A DNA stretch of 64,000 nt from Pulveribacter suum (lineage in GTDB: Bacteria; Pseudomonadota; Gammaproteobacteria; Burkholderiales; Burkholderiaceae_C): assembly GCF_003013695.1 (NCBI RefSeq), contig NZ_CP027792.1:1570501-1634500 (forward strand). The letters run 5' to 3'. Positions 26,370 to 35,245 of the stretch are shown here, piece after piece (within the stretch, counting starts at the first letter, position 1; each line of letters opens with the position of its first letter). A program made the position numbers and the translations under genes. Below the pieces are notes generated by a model, which saw only the letters and a program-made list of their open reading frames with translations, was not told where the DNA came from and ran no database searches.

Positions 26370-26606
26370 TCAGTCAGCAAGGCGACTCTGTCCTAATTTC
26401 TTCAATATCTCATCCGCATCCTCGTGCCACCACTGCGCCGCCGCATAAAACCCCTCCCACACGCACCCATTGCACCCCCGCCCGCAGCAGGTCGTCGGCT
26501 CGGACGGTGGCGGGCGCAGGCTCACTCCGGCACGGGCAGCCTCAGTTTGCAGGGAGGCGACACGTTGGCGTGTGGCTTCAAGCATGTAGTTGGTCGCTTT
26601 CTGCAT
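26370..26606 (-). CDS. Oxidoreductase-like domain protein, Cys-rich
   Basis: Small protein of 78 aa. The segment PPPSEPTTCCGRGCNGCVWEGFYAAAQWW has the CCGxGCxxCVW pattern of the oxidoreductase-like (Oxidored-like) domain, whose biochemical role is not established. Four closely spaced cysteines could bind a metal or cluster. A short helical N-terminus (MQKATNYMLEATRQRVASLQ) precedes it. It is convergent with the unknown gene at 25125 and 26 bp downstream of ptxS on the same strand. Confidence 0.7.
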   Translation of the reverse strand: MQKATNYMLEATRQRVASLQTEAARAGVSLRPPPSEPTTCCGRGCNGCVWEGFYAAAQWWHEDADEILKKLGQSRLAD

Positions 26607-26632
26607 GGTTGATGAAGTGAGCCATTAATTAA

Positions 26633-27760
26633 TCACGGCCTCGCACCCAGCCGATTACCGCCCCCCTCCCAAACCGCCGACGAAGCCCGCTCCACCAACC
26701 GCCCCGGCAGCTCAATGGTCCGCGCCGGTCGCATATCGCCCTCCAGCCGCTCCAGCAGGCACCGCACCGCCTCCCGTCCCAGCTCGTCGGTAGGCTGCGC
26801 AATGGTGGTCAAACCTGGGCCGATCAACGCCGTCCAGTCGGTTTCGTCGATACCCGCAAAGCCCACGTCGCGGCCCAGTTGCCAGCCCAGATCCCGGGCA
26901 GCGCTGGCGGCTAGCAGGGTGGCGACGGCGTTGCCGGTGACGATGGCGCAGCCGCCTTCCACGTCGCCTCCGCCCTTTTTCTTCGCGCCGGCCGTCTGCT
27001 GCGCATGCCAGCGCTGCAACTGCACGCGGCATTCCTCCTGCGCGCCGCGGGGCACTTCCAAGTGCACGCCGGTGCAGCCCTCGGCCCCCGCCGGCGGGTG
27101 GGCCAGCCAGTCGTGAAAGGCCTGCTGGCGCGCGATGCGCGAGCTCACCCCGGCGCTGGGCTCGCTGACCAGCACGAAGCGGCGCCAGCCGCGCCGGGCC
27201 AGGTGCTCCAGCAGCAGCGCCATGGCGCCGCGGTTGTCCACGCTGATGAAGTCGGCCTCCAGCCCCGGCTGGCGGCGGTCCACCAGCACGATGGGCTTGC
27301 CGGCGTCCAGGGCCAGCTGGCGCAGCTGGCCGGTGGCGGTGGCGCGGTTCAGGATCAGGCCGTCCAGCTGCGAGGTCTGCAGCGCCCGCAGCACGCCGCG
27401 CTCGCGCTCGGCGGCGTTGCCCAGGTTGAACAGCACCAGCAGGTAGCCGGCCTCCTGGCAGGCGCGCTCGGCGCCCTGCATCACGGCGACGGAAAACGGG
27501 TTGGTGATGTCGGCCACCGCCAGGCCGATGAGCCGCGTGCGCCCGTGCTTGAGCGACTGGGCCATGGGGCTGGGGTGGTAGCCCAGCTGCTGCATGGCGT
27601 GCGCCACGCGCGCGGCCGTCTCTGGGGCCAGCAGGGTGTCGCCGCCGTTCACGTAGCGCGAGACGGTGGCCTTGGAGACACCCGCCGTGCGCGCCACGTC
27701 GTTGATGGTGGTGCGCTGGCGGAGCGCGCGGGTGGCGGGGCGGGGTGCTTCTTCGTGCAT
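26633..27760 (-). CDS. ptxS: LacI-family regulator, PtxS-like repressor of 2-ketogluconate genes
   Basis: LacI/GalR regulator of 375 aa. Helix-turn-helix at about 18-40 (TINDVARTAGVSKATVSRYVNG), hinge helix near 60-72, then the periplasmic-binding-like effector domain (RLIGLAVADITNPF ... GFAGIDETDWTALIGPGLTTIAQP). It is divergent from the transporter/kgu genes, whose promoter holds TGAAACCGGTTTCA, the palindrome reported for Pseudomonas PtxS. This site plus the kguE-kguK-kguD neighbours support the PtxS assignment; 2-ketogluconate would be the inducer. A Lys/Gly-rich insert (AGAKKKGGGDVEGG) in the effector domain is unusual. Assignment is by context, not by whole-protein comparison. Confidence 0.78.
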   Translation of the reverse strand: MHEEAPRPATRALRQRTTINDVARTAGVSKATVSRYVNGGDTLLAPETAARVAHAMQQLGYHPSPMAQSLKHGRTRLIGLAVADITNPFSVAVMQGAERACQEAGYLLVLFNLGNAAERERGVLRALQTSQLDGLILNRATATGQLRQLALDAGKPIVLVDRRQPGLEADFISVDNRGAMALLLEHLARRGWRRFVLVSEPSAGVSSRIARQQAFHDWLAHPPAGAEGCTGVHLEVPRGAQEECRVQLQRWHAQQTAGAKKKGGGDVEGGCAIVTGNAVATLLAASAARDLGWQLGRDVGFAGIDETDWTALIGPGLTTIAQPTDELGREAVRCLLERLEGDMRPARTIELPGRLVERASSAVWEGGGNRLGARP

Positions 27761-27903
27761 GGCAGAGGAGGGTCAGGCAGGCAGACGGGCGGGCAGGGCG
27801 GCGGCAGACAGGGCAGGCGCCGCAATGTAGCGGCGAGGGGCAGGGCGCAGGCGATGCGGCGGCATCGGGTAAACCCCGTACACGGCGCCGCGATAGCGCG
27901 CCC

Positions 27904-27909
27904 TAGAAT
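27904..27909 (+). promoter_or_regulatory. Likely -10 element of the kgu operon
   Basis: TAGAAT (5 of 6 to TATAAT) lies immediately before the PtxS-type operator and 42 bp before the first permease start. A bound repressor would cover the transcription start. Confidence 0.4.
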
Positions 27910-27911
27910 CA

Positions 27912-27925
27912 TGAAACCGGTTTCA
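27912..27925. promoter_or_regulatory. PtxS-type operator TGAAACCGGTTTCA
   Basis: Perfect 14-bp palindrome with a central CG, the LacI-family pattern, located 26 bp upstream of the first permease gene. It is identical to the PtxS recognition sequence known from Pseudomonas. No second copy is visible in the 150 bp next to ptxS. Confidence 0.8.
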
Positions 27926-27951
27926 GTGATCCGTCAACCGTTCCATCCCCC

Positions 27952-28623
27952 ATGCAATACCAGTTCGAGTTCGGCCCTGTTTTCGCCGCCTGGCCCACGC
28001 TGCTGCACGGCACCTGGGTCACCGTGCAGCTGTCGCTCACGGCGACGGTGCTGGGGCTGGTAGTGGCGGTGTTCTGCGCCTGGGGCAAGACCTCGGGGCC
28101 GACGGCGCTGCGCTGGGCGGTCAACGCCTACATCGAGCTGATCCGCAACACGCCCTTTCTGGTGCAGCTGTTTTTCTTCTTCTTCGCGCTGCCGGCGGTG
28201 GGGCTGCGCTGGTCGCCCTACACGGCCGCGCTGGTGGCCATGGTGGTGAACCTGGGGGCCTACGCCACGGAGATCATCCGCGCCGGCATCGAGGCCGTGC
28301 CGCGCGGGCAGATCGAGGCGGCGCAGGCGCTCAACCTCAAGGCCTGGCAGATCTTTCGCTTCGTGGTGCTCAAGCCTGCGCTCAAGACCATCTACCCGGC
28401 GCTGACCAGCCAGTTCACCTTGCTGATGCTCAGCTCGGCCGTGGTGTCGGTCATCTCGGCGGATGACCTGACCTCGGTGGCGGCCAACATCCAGTCCGAG
28501 ACTTTTCGCAGCTTCGAGGTCTACATCGTCGTGGCCGTCATCTACCTGCTGCTGTCGCTGCTGTTCTCCGCGCTGCTTCGCCTGGCCTACCAGCGCTGGC
28601 TGAACTACCCGGACCGCCGCTGA
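27952..28623 (+). CDS. ABC transporter permease, polar amino acid (HisM/GlnP) family
   Basis: Permease of 223 aa with about five membrane helices. It has the His/Glu/Gln/Arg-type motifs: LIRNTPFLVQLFFFFFALP and the EAA loop RAGIEAVPRGQIEAAQALNLKAWQIFRFVVLKPAL that contacts the ATPase. It is the first gene after the PtxS operator and is followed 25 bp later by a second, paralogous permease, so the pair would form a heterodimer. Although the family usually carries amino acids, context points to 2-ketogluconate or a related sugar acid. Confidence 0.9.
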   Translation: MQYQFEFGPVFAAWPTLLHGTWVTVQLSLTATVLGLVVAVFCAWGKTSGPTALRWAVNAYIELIRNTPFLVQLFFFFFALPAVGLRWSPYTAALVAMVVNLGAYATEIIRAGIEAVPRGQIEAAQALNLKAWQIFRFVVLKPALKTIYPALTSQFTLLMLSSAVVSVISADDLTSVAANIQSETFRSFEVYIVVAVIYLLLSLLFSALLRLAYQRWLNYPDRR

Positions 28624-28648
28624 AGCACAACCCCAGGAGCACCACGCC

Positions 28649-29302
28649 ATGCGTACCTTCGGCTGGGCCGAATTTCTGTTCATCCTCGAGGCAGCCAAGT
28701 GGACCATCACGCTGTCCGTGCTGGCCTTCGTCGGCGGCTCCCTGGTGGGGCTGCTGGTGGCGCTGGCGCGCACCTCCGACGTGCCCGCGCTGCGCCACGT
28801 GGCGATGTTGTTCACCCGCATCTTCCAGGGCACGCCGCTGCTGCTGCAGCTGTTCTTGGTGTTCTTCGGCGCGCCCGTGCTGGGGCTGGAGATCGACCCG
28901 CTGATCGCCGCGGCTGTGGCGCTCACGCTCAACAGCGGCGCCTTCCTGGGCGAGATCTGGCGCGGCTGCATCGACGCCGTGCCGCGCGGCCAGTGGGAGG
29001 CCGCCCACGCCCTCAGCCTGAGCTACTACTGGCGCATGCGCGCCATCGTGCTGCCCCAGGCCTTCAAGATCGCCGTGCCGCCCACCGTGGGCTACCTGGT
29101 GCAGATCGTCAAGGGCACGTCGCTGGCGGCCATCATCGGCTTCACCGAGATCACGCGCGCCGGGCAGATCATCAACAACGCCACCTTCCAGCCGCTGCTG
29201 GTCTTTGGTGCCGTCGGGGCGCTGTACTTCGTGCTGTGCTGGCCGCTGTCGCTGTGGGCGGGCCGGCTGGAGCGGCGCAACCTGCGCGCCGGCGCGCGCT
29301 GA
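28649..29302 (+). CDS. ABC transporter permease, polar amino acid family (second subunit)
   Basis: Permease of 217 aa, paralogue of the gene before it. Motifs: FTRIFQGTPLLLQLFLVFFG and the EAA loop WRGCIDAVPRGQWEAAHALSLSYYWRMRAIVLPQAFKIAVPP. Five membrane helices predicted. A CCAGGAGCACC stretch gives a ribosome binding site upstream. Located between the first permease and the binding protein, it completes the membrane channel of this importer. Confidence 0.9.
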   Translation: MRTFGWAEFLFILEAAKWTITLSVLAFVGGSLVGLLVALARTSDVPALRHVAMLFTRIFQGTPLLLQLFLVFFGAPVLGLEIDPLIAAAVALTLNSGAFLGEIWRGCIDAVPRGQWEAAHALSLSYYWRMRAIVLPQAFKIAVPPTVGYLVQIVKGTSLAAIIGFTEITRAGQIINNATFQPLLVFGAVGALYFVLCWPLSLWAGRLERRNLRAGAR

Positions 29303-29349
29303 CGCCCCGGCACTTTCGCTTTCAACCCCAACCACCAAGGAGACACGCC

Positions 29350-30141
29350 ATGGCCTTCACCCGCCGCCAATTCACCGCCACCGCCACCGCCCTGGCCGCC
29401 GCCGGCCTGCTGCACACCTTTGCCTCGGCCCAGACGGTGGAGGACATCCGCAAGAAGGGCAAGCTGGTAGTCGGCATGCTGGTGGACTTCCCGCCCTACG
29501 GCGTGCTGAACGACAAGAACCAGCCCGACGGCTACGACGCCGACGTGGCCCGCCTGCTGGCCAAGGACCTGGGGGTGGAGCTGGAGATCGTGCCCGTCAC
29601 CGGCCCCAACCGCATCCCTTTCCTGCTGACCAACAAGGTGGATGCGCTGGTCGCCTCGCTGGCCATCACGCCCGAGCGCTCCAAGCAGGTGCTGTTCTCC
29701 AAGCCGTACTCGGCCGCCTCCATCGTGCTGTACGGCGAGGCCAAGACCAAGATCACCGGCCCGGCAGACCTGAAGGGTTTGCGCGTGGGCGTGGCCCGCG
29801 CCTCCACGCAGGACGTGGCGGTGACCAAGGTGGCGCCCGAGGGCACGCAGATCCGCCGCTTCGACGACGACGCCTCGGCCATGCAGGCGCTGCTGTCGGG
29901 CCAGGTGGACGCCATCGGCTGCTCCGTCACCGTGGCCGCGCAGATCGCCCAGCGCGCGCCCGCCGGCCGCTTCGAAAGCAAGTTCCCGCTGCTGCAGCAG
30001 AACATGGCCGTGGCCCTGCGCCCTGGCCAGGACGCGCTGGCCGCTGCCATCAACGCCGCCATCGACAAGCACATCGCCAGCGGCGAATTCAACCAGCGCT
30101 ACAAGAAGTGGCTGGGCGCCGACCTGCCCAAGCTGGACTGA
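29350..30141 (+). CDS. Periplasmic substrate-binding protein of the same ABC transporter
   Basis: Family 3 solute-binding protein of 263 aa. The N-terminus [20 protein letters not shown] starts like a Tat-type leader (RRQF) and ends around AQT; cleavage would be near residue 27. The mature protein begins [22 protein letters not shown], the usual SBP_bac_3 start, with [20 protein letters not shown] and [34 protein letters not shown]. It sets the specificity of the importer. Family members bind amino acids; with kgu genes downstream, a sugar acid is the working hypothesis. Confidence 0.9.
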   Translation: MAFTRRQFTATATALAAAGLLHTFASAQTVEDIRKKGKLVVGMLVDFPPYGVLNDKNQPDGYDADVARLLAKDLGVELEIVPVTGPNRIPFLLTNKVDALVASLAITPERSKQVLFSKPYSAASIVLYGEAKTKITGPADLKGLRVGVARASTQDVAVTKVAPEGTQIRRFDDDASAMQALLSGQVDAIGCSVTVAAQIAQRAPAGRFESKFPLLQQNMAVALRPGQDALAAAINAAIDKHIASGEFNQRYKKWLGADLPKLD

Positions 30142-30205
30142 CGTTGACAAGGGCCGGCCGCGCGCCGGCCCGGCAAGACCCCCAGGCATGACGGAGTTTT
30201 TTTGC

Positions 30206-30964
<759 letters not shown>

Positions 30965-31012
30965 CGGCGGGTTGCCGGCGGTTTCTCCCCTTCTTCTTCT
31001 TTGTCGCTTCGC

Positions 31013-31810
31013 ATGTCCCTCCTGCCCGAATCCGCCGCGCTGCCCGATGCGCTGGTCTCGCTCACCTCTTTCGGCGCTGCCGAGGTGGGCCGCCATGGCC
31101 AGCTGTGGTTTGCCCGGCTGTGCCACGAGGCCGGCGCCCAGGGCGTGGAGGTGCGCGAAGAGCTGCTGACCGACCCCGTCGCCGAGCTGCCGGCCCTGGC
31201 CGAGTGGCTGCGCAGCACGCCGCTGCGCAGCGTCTATTCGTGCCCGCGCCCGCTGTTTGCCGCCGACGGCCAGCTGGACGCAGCGGCCCTGGCCCACGCG
31301 CTGGCCGCCACACGCACGCTGGGCGCGCCGTGGCTGAAGATGTCCATCGGCCATTTCGCGGCGCAAAGCGAGCAGGCCTCCGCCCAGGGTTTCGCCCCGC
31401 TGGCGCAGGCGCTGCAGCAGGCCGGCGTCACGCTGCTGATCGAAAACGACCAGACCCCGCAGGCCGGCAGCCTGCGCGCGCTGCGGCGCTTCTTCGCCGC
31501 CGCCGACGCGGCCGGCCTGGTGCTGCCCATGACCTTCGACATGGGCAACTGGCATTACGTGGGCGAATGCCCGCTGCAGGCCGCGCGCGAACTGGGCGAG
31601 CGCGTGGGCTACGTACACGCCAAGGGCGTGCAGCACCGCGGCAAATGGGTGGCGGTGCCGCTGGCCGAATCCAGCGCGCCGTGGCGCACGCTGCTGGACG
31701 CACTGCCCGAGAACGCCCCCCGCGCCATCGAATACCCGCTCATCGCCGACGACCTGGCCGCTCTCACGTGCCAGGCGCTGCAGCAGCTGCGTCTGGCCAC
31801 ACGGGTCTAG
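31013..31810 (+). CDS. kguE: KguE-like TIM-barrel protein (putative epimerase of 2-ketogluconate cluster)
   Basis: Xylose isomerase-like TIM-barrel protein of 265 aa. Segments such as LCHEAGAQGVEVREELL, LLIENDQTPQAG, MTFDMGNWHYVGECP and GYVHAKGVQHRGKWVAVPL match the pattern of Pseudomonas KguE as I recall it. The glutamates and His/Asp of the barrel metal site are present (VEVREE, IENDQT, FDMGNW). The precise reaction of KguE has not been settled. It lies between the ABC genes and kguK, in the same order as the Pseudomonas kguE-kguK pair. Confidence 0.75.
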   Translation: MSLLPESAALPDALVSLTSFGAAEVGRHGQLWFARLCHEAGAQGVEVREELLTDPVAELPALAEWLRSTPLRSVYSCPRPLFAADGQLDAAALAHALAATRTLGAPWLKMSIGHFAAQSEQASAQGFAPLAQALQQAGVTLLIENDQTPQAGSLRALRRFFAAADAAGLVLPMTFDMGNWHYVGECPLQAARELGERVGYVHAKGVQHRGKWVAVPLAESSAPWRTLLDALPENAPRAIEYPLIADDLAALTCQALQQLRLATRV

Positions 31811-31840
31811 GCGCTTTCCTCGTCCACCACCGCGCCCGCC

Positions 31841-32800
31841 ATGACCATCTCTGACGCCAAGACCTACGACATCGCCACTTTCGGCGAGGCGATGCTGCTG
31901 CTGATCGCCGACCGCCCCGGCCCGCTGGAGTTCGCCGAAGGCTTTACCAAGCGCATCGCGGGCGCCGAGATCAACGTGGCCACCGGCCTGTCGCGCCTGG
32001 GGTTCGACGTGCACTGGGCCAGCCGCCTGGGCGCCGACTCCATGGGCCGCTACCTGGTGCGCCAGATGCGTGGCGAGGGCGTCAATTGCGACCACGTGGT
32101 GCTGGACGCGGCGCAGAAGACCGGCTTTCAGTTCAAGGGCCGGGTCGACGACGGCAGCGACCCCGAAATCGAATACCACCGCAAGGGCTCGGCCGCCAGC
32201 CTGATGCAGCCGGCCGACATCGACGAGCCCTGGCTGCGCGCCGCGCGCCACCTGCACGCCACGGGCGTGTTCGCCGCCATCTCGCCCACGTCGCTGGCCA
32301 CGGCCCGGCGCACGCTGCAGATCGCGCGCGAGGCGGGCGCCACCATCTCTTTCGACCCCAACCTGCGCCCCACGCTGTGGGAGAGCGAGGCCACCATGCG
32401 CCGCGAGATCAATGCCCTGGCAGCGGGCGCCGACTGGGTGCTGCCCGGCCTGGCCGAGGGCCGGCTGCTGACTGGCGAGGACACGCCCGAGGGCATCGCC
32501 GCCTTCTACCGCGCGCAGGGTGCGCAGTTGGTCGCCGTGAAGCTGGGCGAGCAGGGCGCCTACTACGACGACGCCCGCGCCGGCACCGGCTACGTGCCCG
32601 CCTGCCCGGTGGACGTGGTGGTGGACACCGTGGGCGCCGGTGACGCCTTTGCCGTGGGCGTGGTCAGCGGCCTGCTGGACGGCCTGCCGGTGGACCGGGC
32701 CGTGCGCCGTGGCTGCTGGCTGGGCGCGCGCCAGGTGCAGGTGCTGGGCGACTCCGAGGGCCTGCCCACGCGCGCCGAGCTGCAGGCGGCCGGCTACTGA
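31841..32800 (+). CDS. kguK: PfkB-family sugar acid kinase, likely 2-ketogluconokinase
   Basis: Ribokinase/PfkB kinase of 319 aa. GEAMLLL near the start, the sugar-binding segment RIAGAEINVATGLSRLG, and the C-terminal DTVGAGDAFAVGVVSGLL with catalytic Asp268. In the PtxS/Kgu context it should phosphorylate 2-ketogluconate at C6. An alternative is 2-keto-3-deoxygluconate kinase (KdgK), which would feed Eda directly; sequence alone does not separate them. Its stop overlaps the kguD start (TGATG). Confidence 0.8.
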   Translation: MTISDAKTYDIATFGEAMLLLIADRPGPLEFAEGFTKRIAGAEINVATGLSRLGFDVHWASRLGADSMGRYLVRQMRGEGVNCDHVVLDAAQKTGFQFKGRVDDGSDPEIEYHRKGSAASLMQPADIDEPWLRAARHLHATGVFAAISPTSLATARRTLQIAREAGATISFDPNLRPTLWESEATMRREINALAAGADWVLPGLAEGRLLTGEDTPEGIAAFYRAQGAQLVAVKLGEQGAYYDDARAGTGYVPACPVDVVVDTVGAGDAFAVGVVSGLLDGLPVDRAVRRGCWLGARQVQVLGDSEGLPTRAELQAAGY

Positions 32801-33804
32801 TGGCGGGCATGCAGGCCACTGCCGTGCCGGGCGCCGCCCACGTGCTGGTGTTCCGCGAGCTGCCGGCCGACCAGCTGGCGCGCATCCAGGCGCTGCACCG
32901 GGTCACCGTGGCCAACCCGCGCCGGCCCGAGCAGCGGGCGGCCTTCGAGGCCGCGCTGCCCGCGGCCGACGGCCTGATCGGCTCCAGCTACGCGCTCACG
33001 CCCGAGCTGCTGGACCGCGCGCCCCACCTGCGCGTGGTCTCCAGCATCTCCGTGGGTGTGGACAACTACCCGCTCGCGTATTTGCGCGGGCGCGGCATCG
33101 CCTTGTGTCACACGCCTGGCGTGCTGACCGACACCACGGCCGACACCATCTTCGCGCTGATGCTGGCCACCAGCCGGCGCCTCGTCGAGCTGGTGCAGCT
33201 GGTGCGCAGCGGCCAGTGGACGAGCAATATCGGCCCGTCGCTGTACGGCCACGACGTGCACGGCAAGACGGTGGGCATCCTGGGCATGGGCCGCATCGGC
33301 CAGGCGCTGGCGCGGCGCGCGGCGCTGGGCTTTGGCATGCCGGTGCTCTACCACAGCCGCCAGCCGGTGCCGGACGCCACACTGGGCCCGCTCGCGCCCC
33401 TGGCCCGGCACGTGTCGCGAGGCGAGCTGCTGGCCCGTGCCGACTTCGTGGTCTGCACCATGGCCCTGACCGAGGACACCCGCGCCAGCCTGGACGCGGC
33501 GGCGTTCGCCGCCATGAAGCCCGGCGCCATCTTCATCAACGGCTCGCGCGGCGCCATCGTCGATGAGGCCGCCTTGCTGGCCGCGCTGGACAGCGGCCAC
33601 CTGCGCGCCGCCGGGCTGGATGTGTTCGCGACCGAGCCGCTGCCGCTGGATTCGCCCCTGCGCACCCACCCCCAGGTGGTGCCGCTGCCGCACGCCGGCT
33701 CGGCCACGCACGAGACGCGCCAAGCCATGGCTGTGCTCGCCACCGACAATCTGCTGTCCGCGCTGGCCGGCCGGCTGCCCGCGGGCTGCGTCGCCAACGC
33801 CTGA
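32800..33804 (+). CDS. kguD: D-2-hydroxyacid dehydrogenase, likely 2-ketogluconate-6-phosphate reductase
   Basis: NAD(P)-dependent D-isomer-specific dehydrogenase of 334 aa. Nucleotide motif VGILGMGRIGQALARR; catalytic Arg in FINGSRGAIVDE, Glu in LDVFATEPLPLD and His in PLPHAGSATHETR. The N-terminal SSISVGVDNYPLAYL and HTPGVLTDTTADTIFALML are typical of the KguD/GhrB/TkrA group. With KguK it would reduce 2-keto-6-phosphogluconate to 6-phosphogluconate. Alternatives are glyoxylate or 2-ketogluconate reductase. A second member of the family begins at 63452. Confidence 0.8.
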   Translation: MAGMQATAVPGAAHVLVFRELPADQLARIQALHRVTVANPRRPEQRAAFEAALPAADGLIGSSYALTPELLDRAPHLRVVSSISVGVDNYPLAYLRGRGIALCHTPGVLTDTTADTIFALMLATSRRLVELVQLVRSGQWTSNIGPSLYGHDVHGKTVGILGMGRIGQALARRAALGFGMPVLYHSRQPVPDATLGPLAPLARHVSRGELLARADFVVCTMALTEDTRASLDAAAFAAMKPGAIFINGSRGAIVDEAALLAALDSGHLRAAGLDVFATEPLPLDSPLRTHPQVVPLPHAGSATHETRQAMAVLATDNLLSALAGRLPAGCVANA

Positions 33805-33862
33805 AATCCCGCGTGCCGCCCGGCCCCTACCGGCCGCGCGCACCTTTGCCCAGGAGATCCGC

Positions 33863-34507
33863 ATGAGCCACCCCACCGCCCCCCTGACCGCCGAAGACGT
33901 GGTGCAGGACGCCCCCGTCATCCCCGTCATCGTGCTGGACGAGCCGCGCCACGCCGTGCCACTAGCCCGCGCGCTGGTGGCAGGCGGCATCCGCATGCTG
34001 GAGGTGACGCTGCGCACCCCCGCCGCGCTGGCCTGCATCGAGGCCATTGCCCGCGATGTGCCCGCAGCCGTGGTGGGCGCCGGCACGGCCCGCAGCGCCG
34101 CCGACGTGCAGGCCGCCGCGCGCGCCGGCTCGCGCTTCATCGTCAGCCCGGGCTACGTGCCGGCGCTGGGCCAGGCCTGCCGCGATGCGGGCCTGCCGCT
34201 CTTGCCCGGCGTAGCCACGGCGAGCGAGATCATGGCCGCCGGTGCGGACGGCCTGCGCGTGCTCAAGTTCTTCCCGGCCATGGCGGCCGGCGGCGTGCCG
34301 CTGCTCAAGTCCTGGCACGGCCCGTTCGGCGACGTGCGCTTTTGCCCCACGGGCGGCGTCTCGGCAGGCAACGCGGCGCAGCTGCTGGCCCTGCCCAACG
34401 TGGCCTGCGTGGGCGGCTCCTGGCTCACGCCGGCCCAGTTGCTGGCCGAGGGCGACTGGGCCGGCATCGAAGCCCTGGCGCGCCAGGCGGCCGCGCTGCG
34501 CGGCTGA
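33863..34507 (+). CDS. eda: 2-keto-3-deoxy-6-phosphogluconate aldolase
   Basis: KDPG/KHG aldolase of 214 aa. APVIPVIVLDEPRHAVPLARALVAGGIRMLEVTLRT carries the catalytic Glu region; the Schiff-base lysine lies in RVLKFFPAMAAGG; CPTGGVS forms the phosphate loop. It splits KDPG into pyruvate and glyceraldehyde-3-phosphate, the last step of Entner-Doudoroff. A CAGGAGATCC ribosome binding site precedes the ATG. Being last in the kgu operon, it drains the pathway; edd is not in this window. Confidence 0.93.
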   Translation: MSHPTAPLTAEDVVQDAPVIPVIVLDEPRHAVPLARALVAGGIRMLEVTLRTPAALACIEAIARDVPAAVVGAGTARSAADVQAAARAGSRFIVSPGYVPALGQACRDAGLPLLPGVATASEIMAAGADGLRVLKFFPAMAAGGVPLLKSWHGPFGDVRFCPTGGVSAGNAAQLLALPNVACVGGSWLTPAQLLAEGDWAGIEALARQAAALRG

Positions 34508-34572
34508 TTTGCTATTGAATCAATAGCTGCTGGCGCTTGCTGAATAAGCGCTGGAGGCCAAAAACGCTGATA
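34507..34572. repeat. Short palindromic repeat copy
   Basis: Starts with a CTATTGAATCAATAG palindrome, then AGCTGCTGGCGCTTGCTGAA and TAAGCGCTGGAGGCCAAAAA. It fills the 66-bp gap between the convergent eda and the DUF1566-like gene and directly abuts both. Confidence 0.85.
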
Positions 34573-34573
34573 T

Positions 34574-35119
34574 TCAGGGTGCCGGCCGCACCAGGCGCAG
34601 GGGCAGCCGCGTGCCCCGGCCCACGTCGCCGCGCGCCTTGCCGCTGCCCATGTCCACCGCCCAGCCCTGCGGCGCCGACAGCCGGCTCTCGCCCACGCCG
34701 CCGCGCGCCACGTTGTCGTAGGCGTAGGGGTTGACGCGGGCGGTGTTCACGCTGGCCGTGCCCGTCCAGTGCCACTGGCGCGGCGCGGCGGGCAGCAGCG
34801 CGTCCTGCTGCGCCGCCAGGCGCTTGAGCTCGGGCACGCGCGGCAGGCGCCAGCGCAGGCCCTCGGCCTGGCCGCGCTGGCGGGCGCGGGCCTGCGCCTC
34901 GCCGTAGGTGAACAGCTCGGGCCGGCCGGTGCAGGTGACGCCGTCCCAGCGCATGCCTTCCACGCAGCGGGCCCAGGCCAGGCGGGCGCGTTCGTCGTTC
35001 ACCCAGGCGCCGTCGGGCGCGAAGGACCAGCCTTCGGGCGCGGCGGCCAGCGCGCCCAGGGCGGTGCAGCCCAGCACCAGGGCTGGCAGCGTGCGAAGAA
35101 AGGGGGCAAGCGTGTGCAT
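34574..35119 (-). CDS. Secreted DUF1566-like (Lcl C-terminal type) protein
   Basis: Protein of 181 aa with a signal peptide (MHTLAPFLRTLPALVLGCTALGALA). The mature part has WARCVEGMRWDGVTCTG, then GLRWRLPRVPELKRL and a tail with WAVDMGSGKA; the 'WRLPtvkEL' pattern and flanking cysteines characterise the DUF1566/Lcl C-terminal domain. These are exported proteins of unclear function, some linked to surface adhesion. No partner is nearby; the flanking kgu genes and MFS exporters run on the other strand. Confidence 0.7.
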   Translation of the reverse strand: MHTLAPFLRTLPALVLGCTALGALAAAPEGWSFAPDGAWVNDERARLAWARCVEGMRWDGVTCTGRPELFTYGEAQARARQRGQAEGLRWRLPRVPELKRLAAQQDALLPAAPRQWHWTGTASVNTARVNPYAYDNVARGGVGESRLSAPQGWAVDMGSGKARGDVGRGTRLPLRLVRPAP

Positions 35120-35245
35120 GGCCCGGCGATTGTCGGCCAGCGGCGTGCGCGGCGGTCGCGCGAACAATGACCGCGGGGCAGCCCGTTTCGGGGAAATGCA
35201 GCCCCGCGCCAGCGCGCCGGCGCGGCCCTCGCGACAATCGGGCCG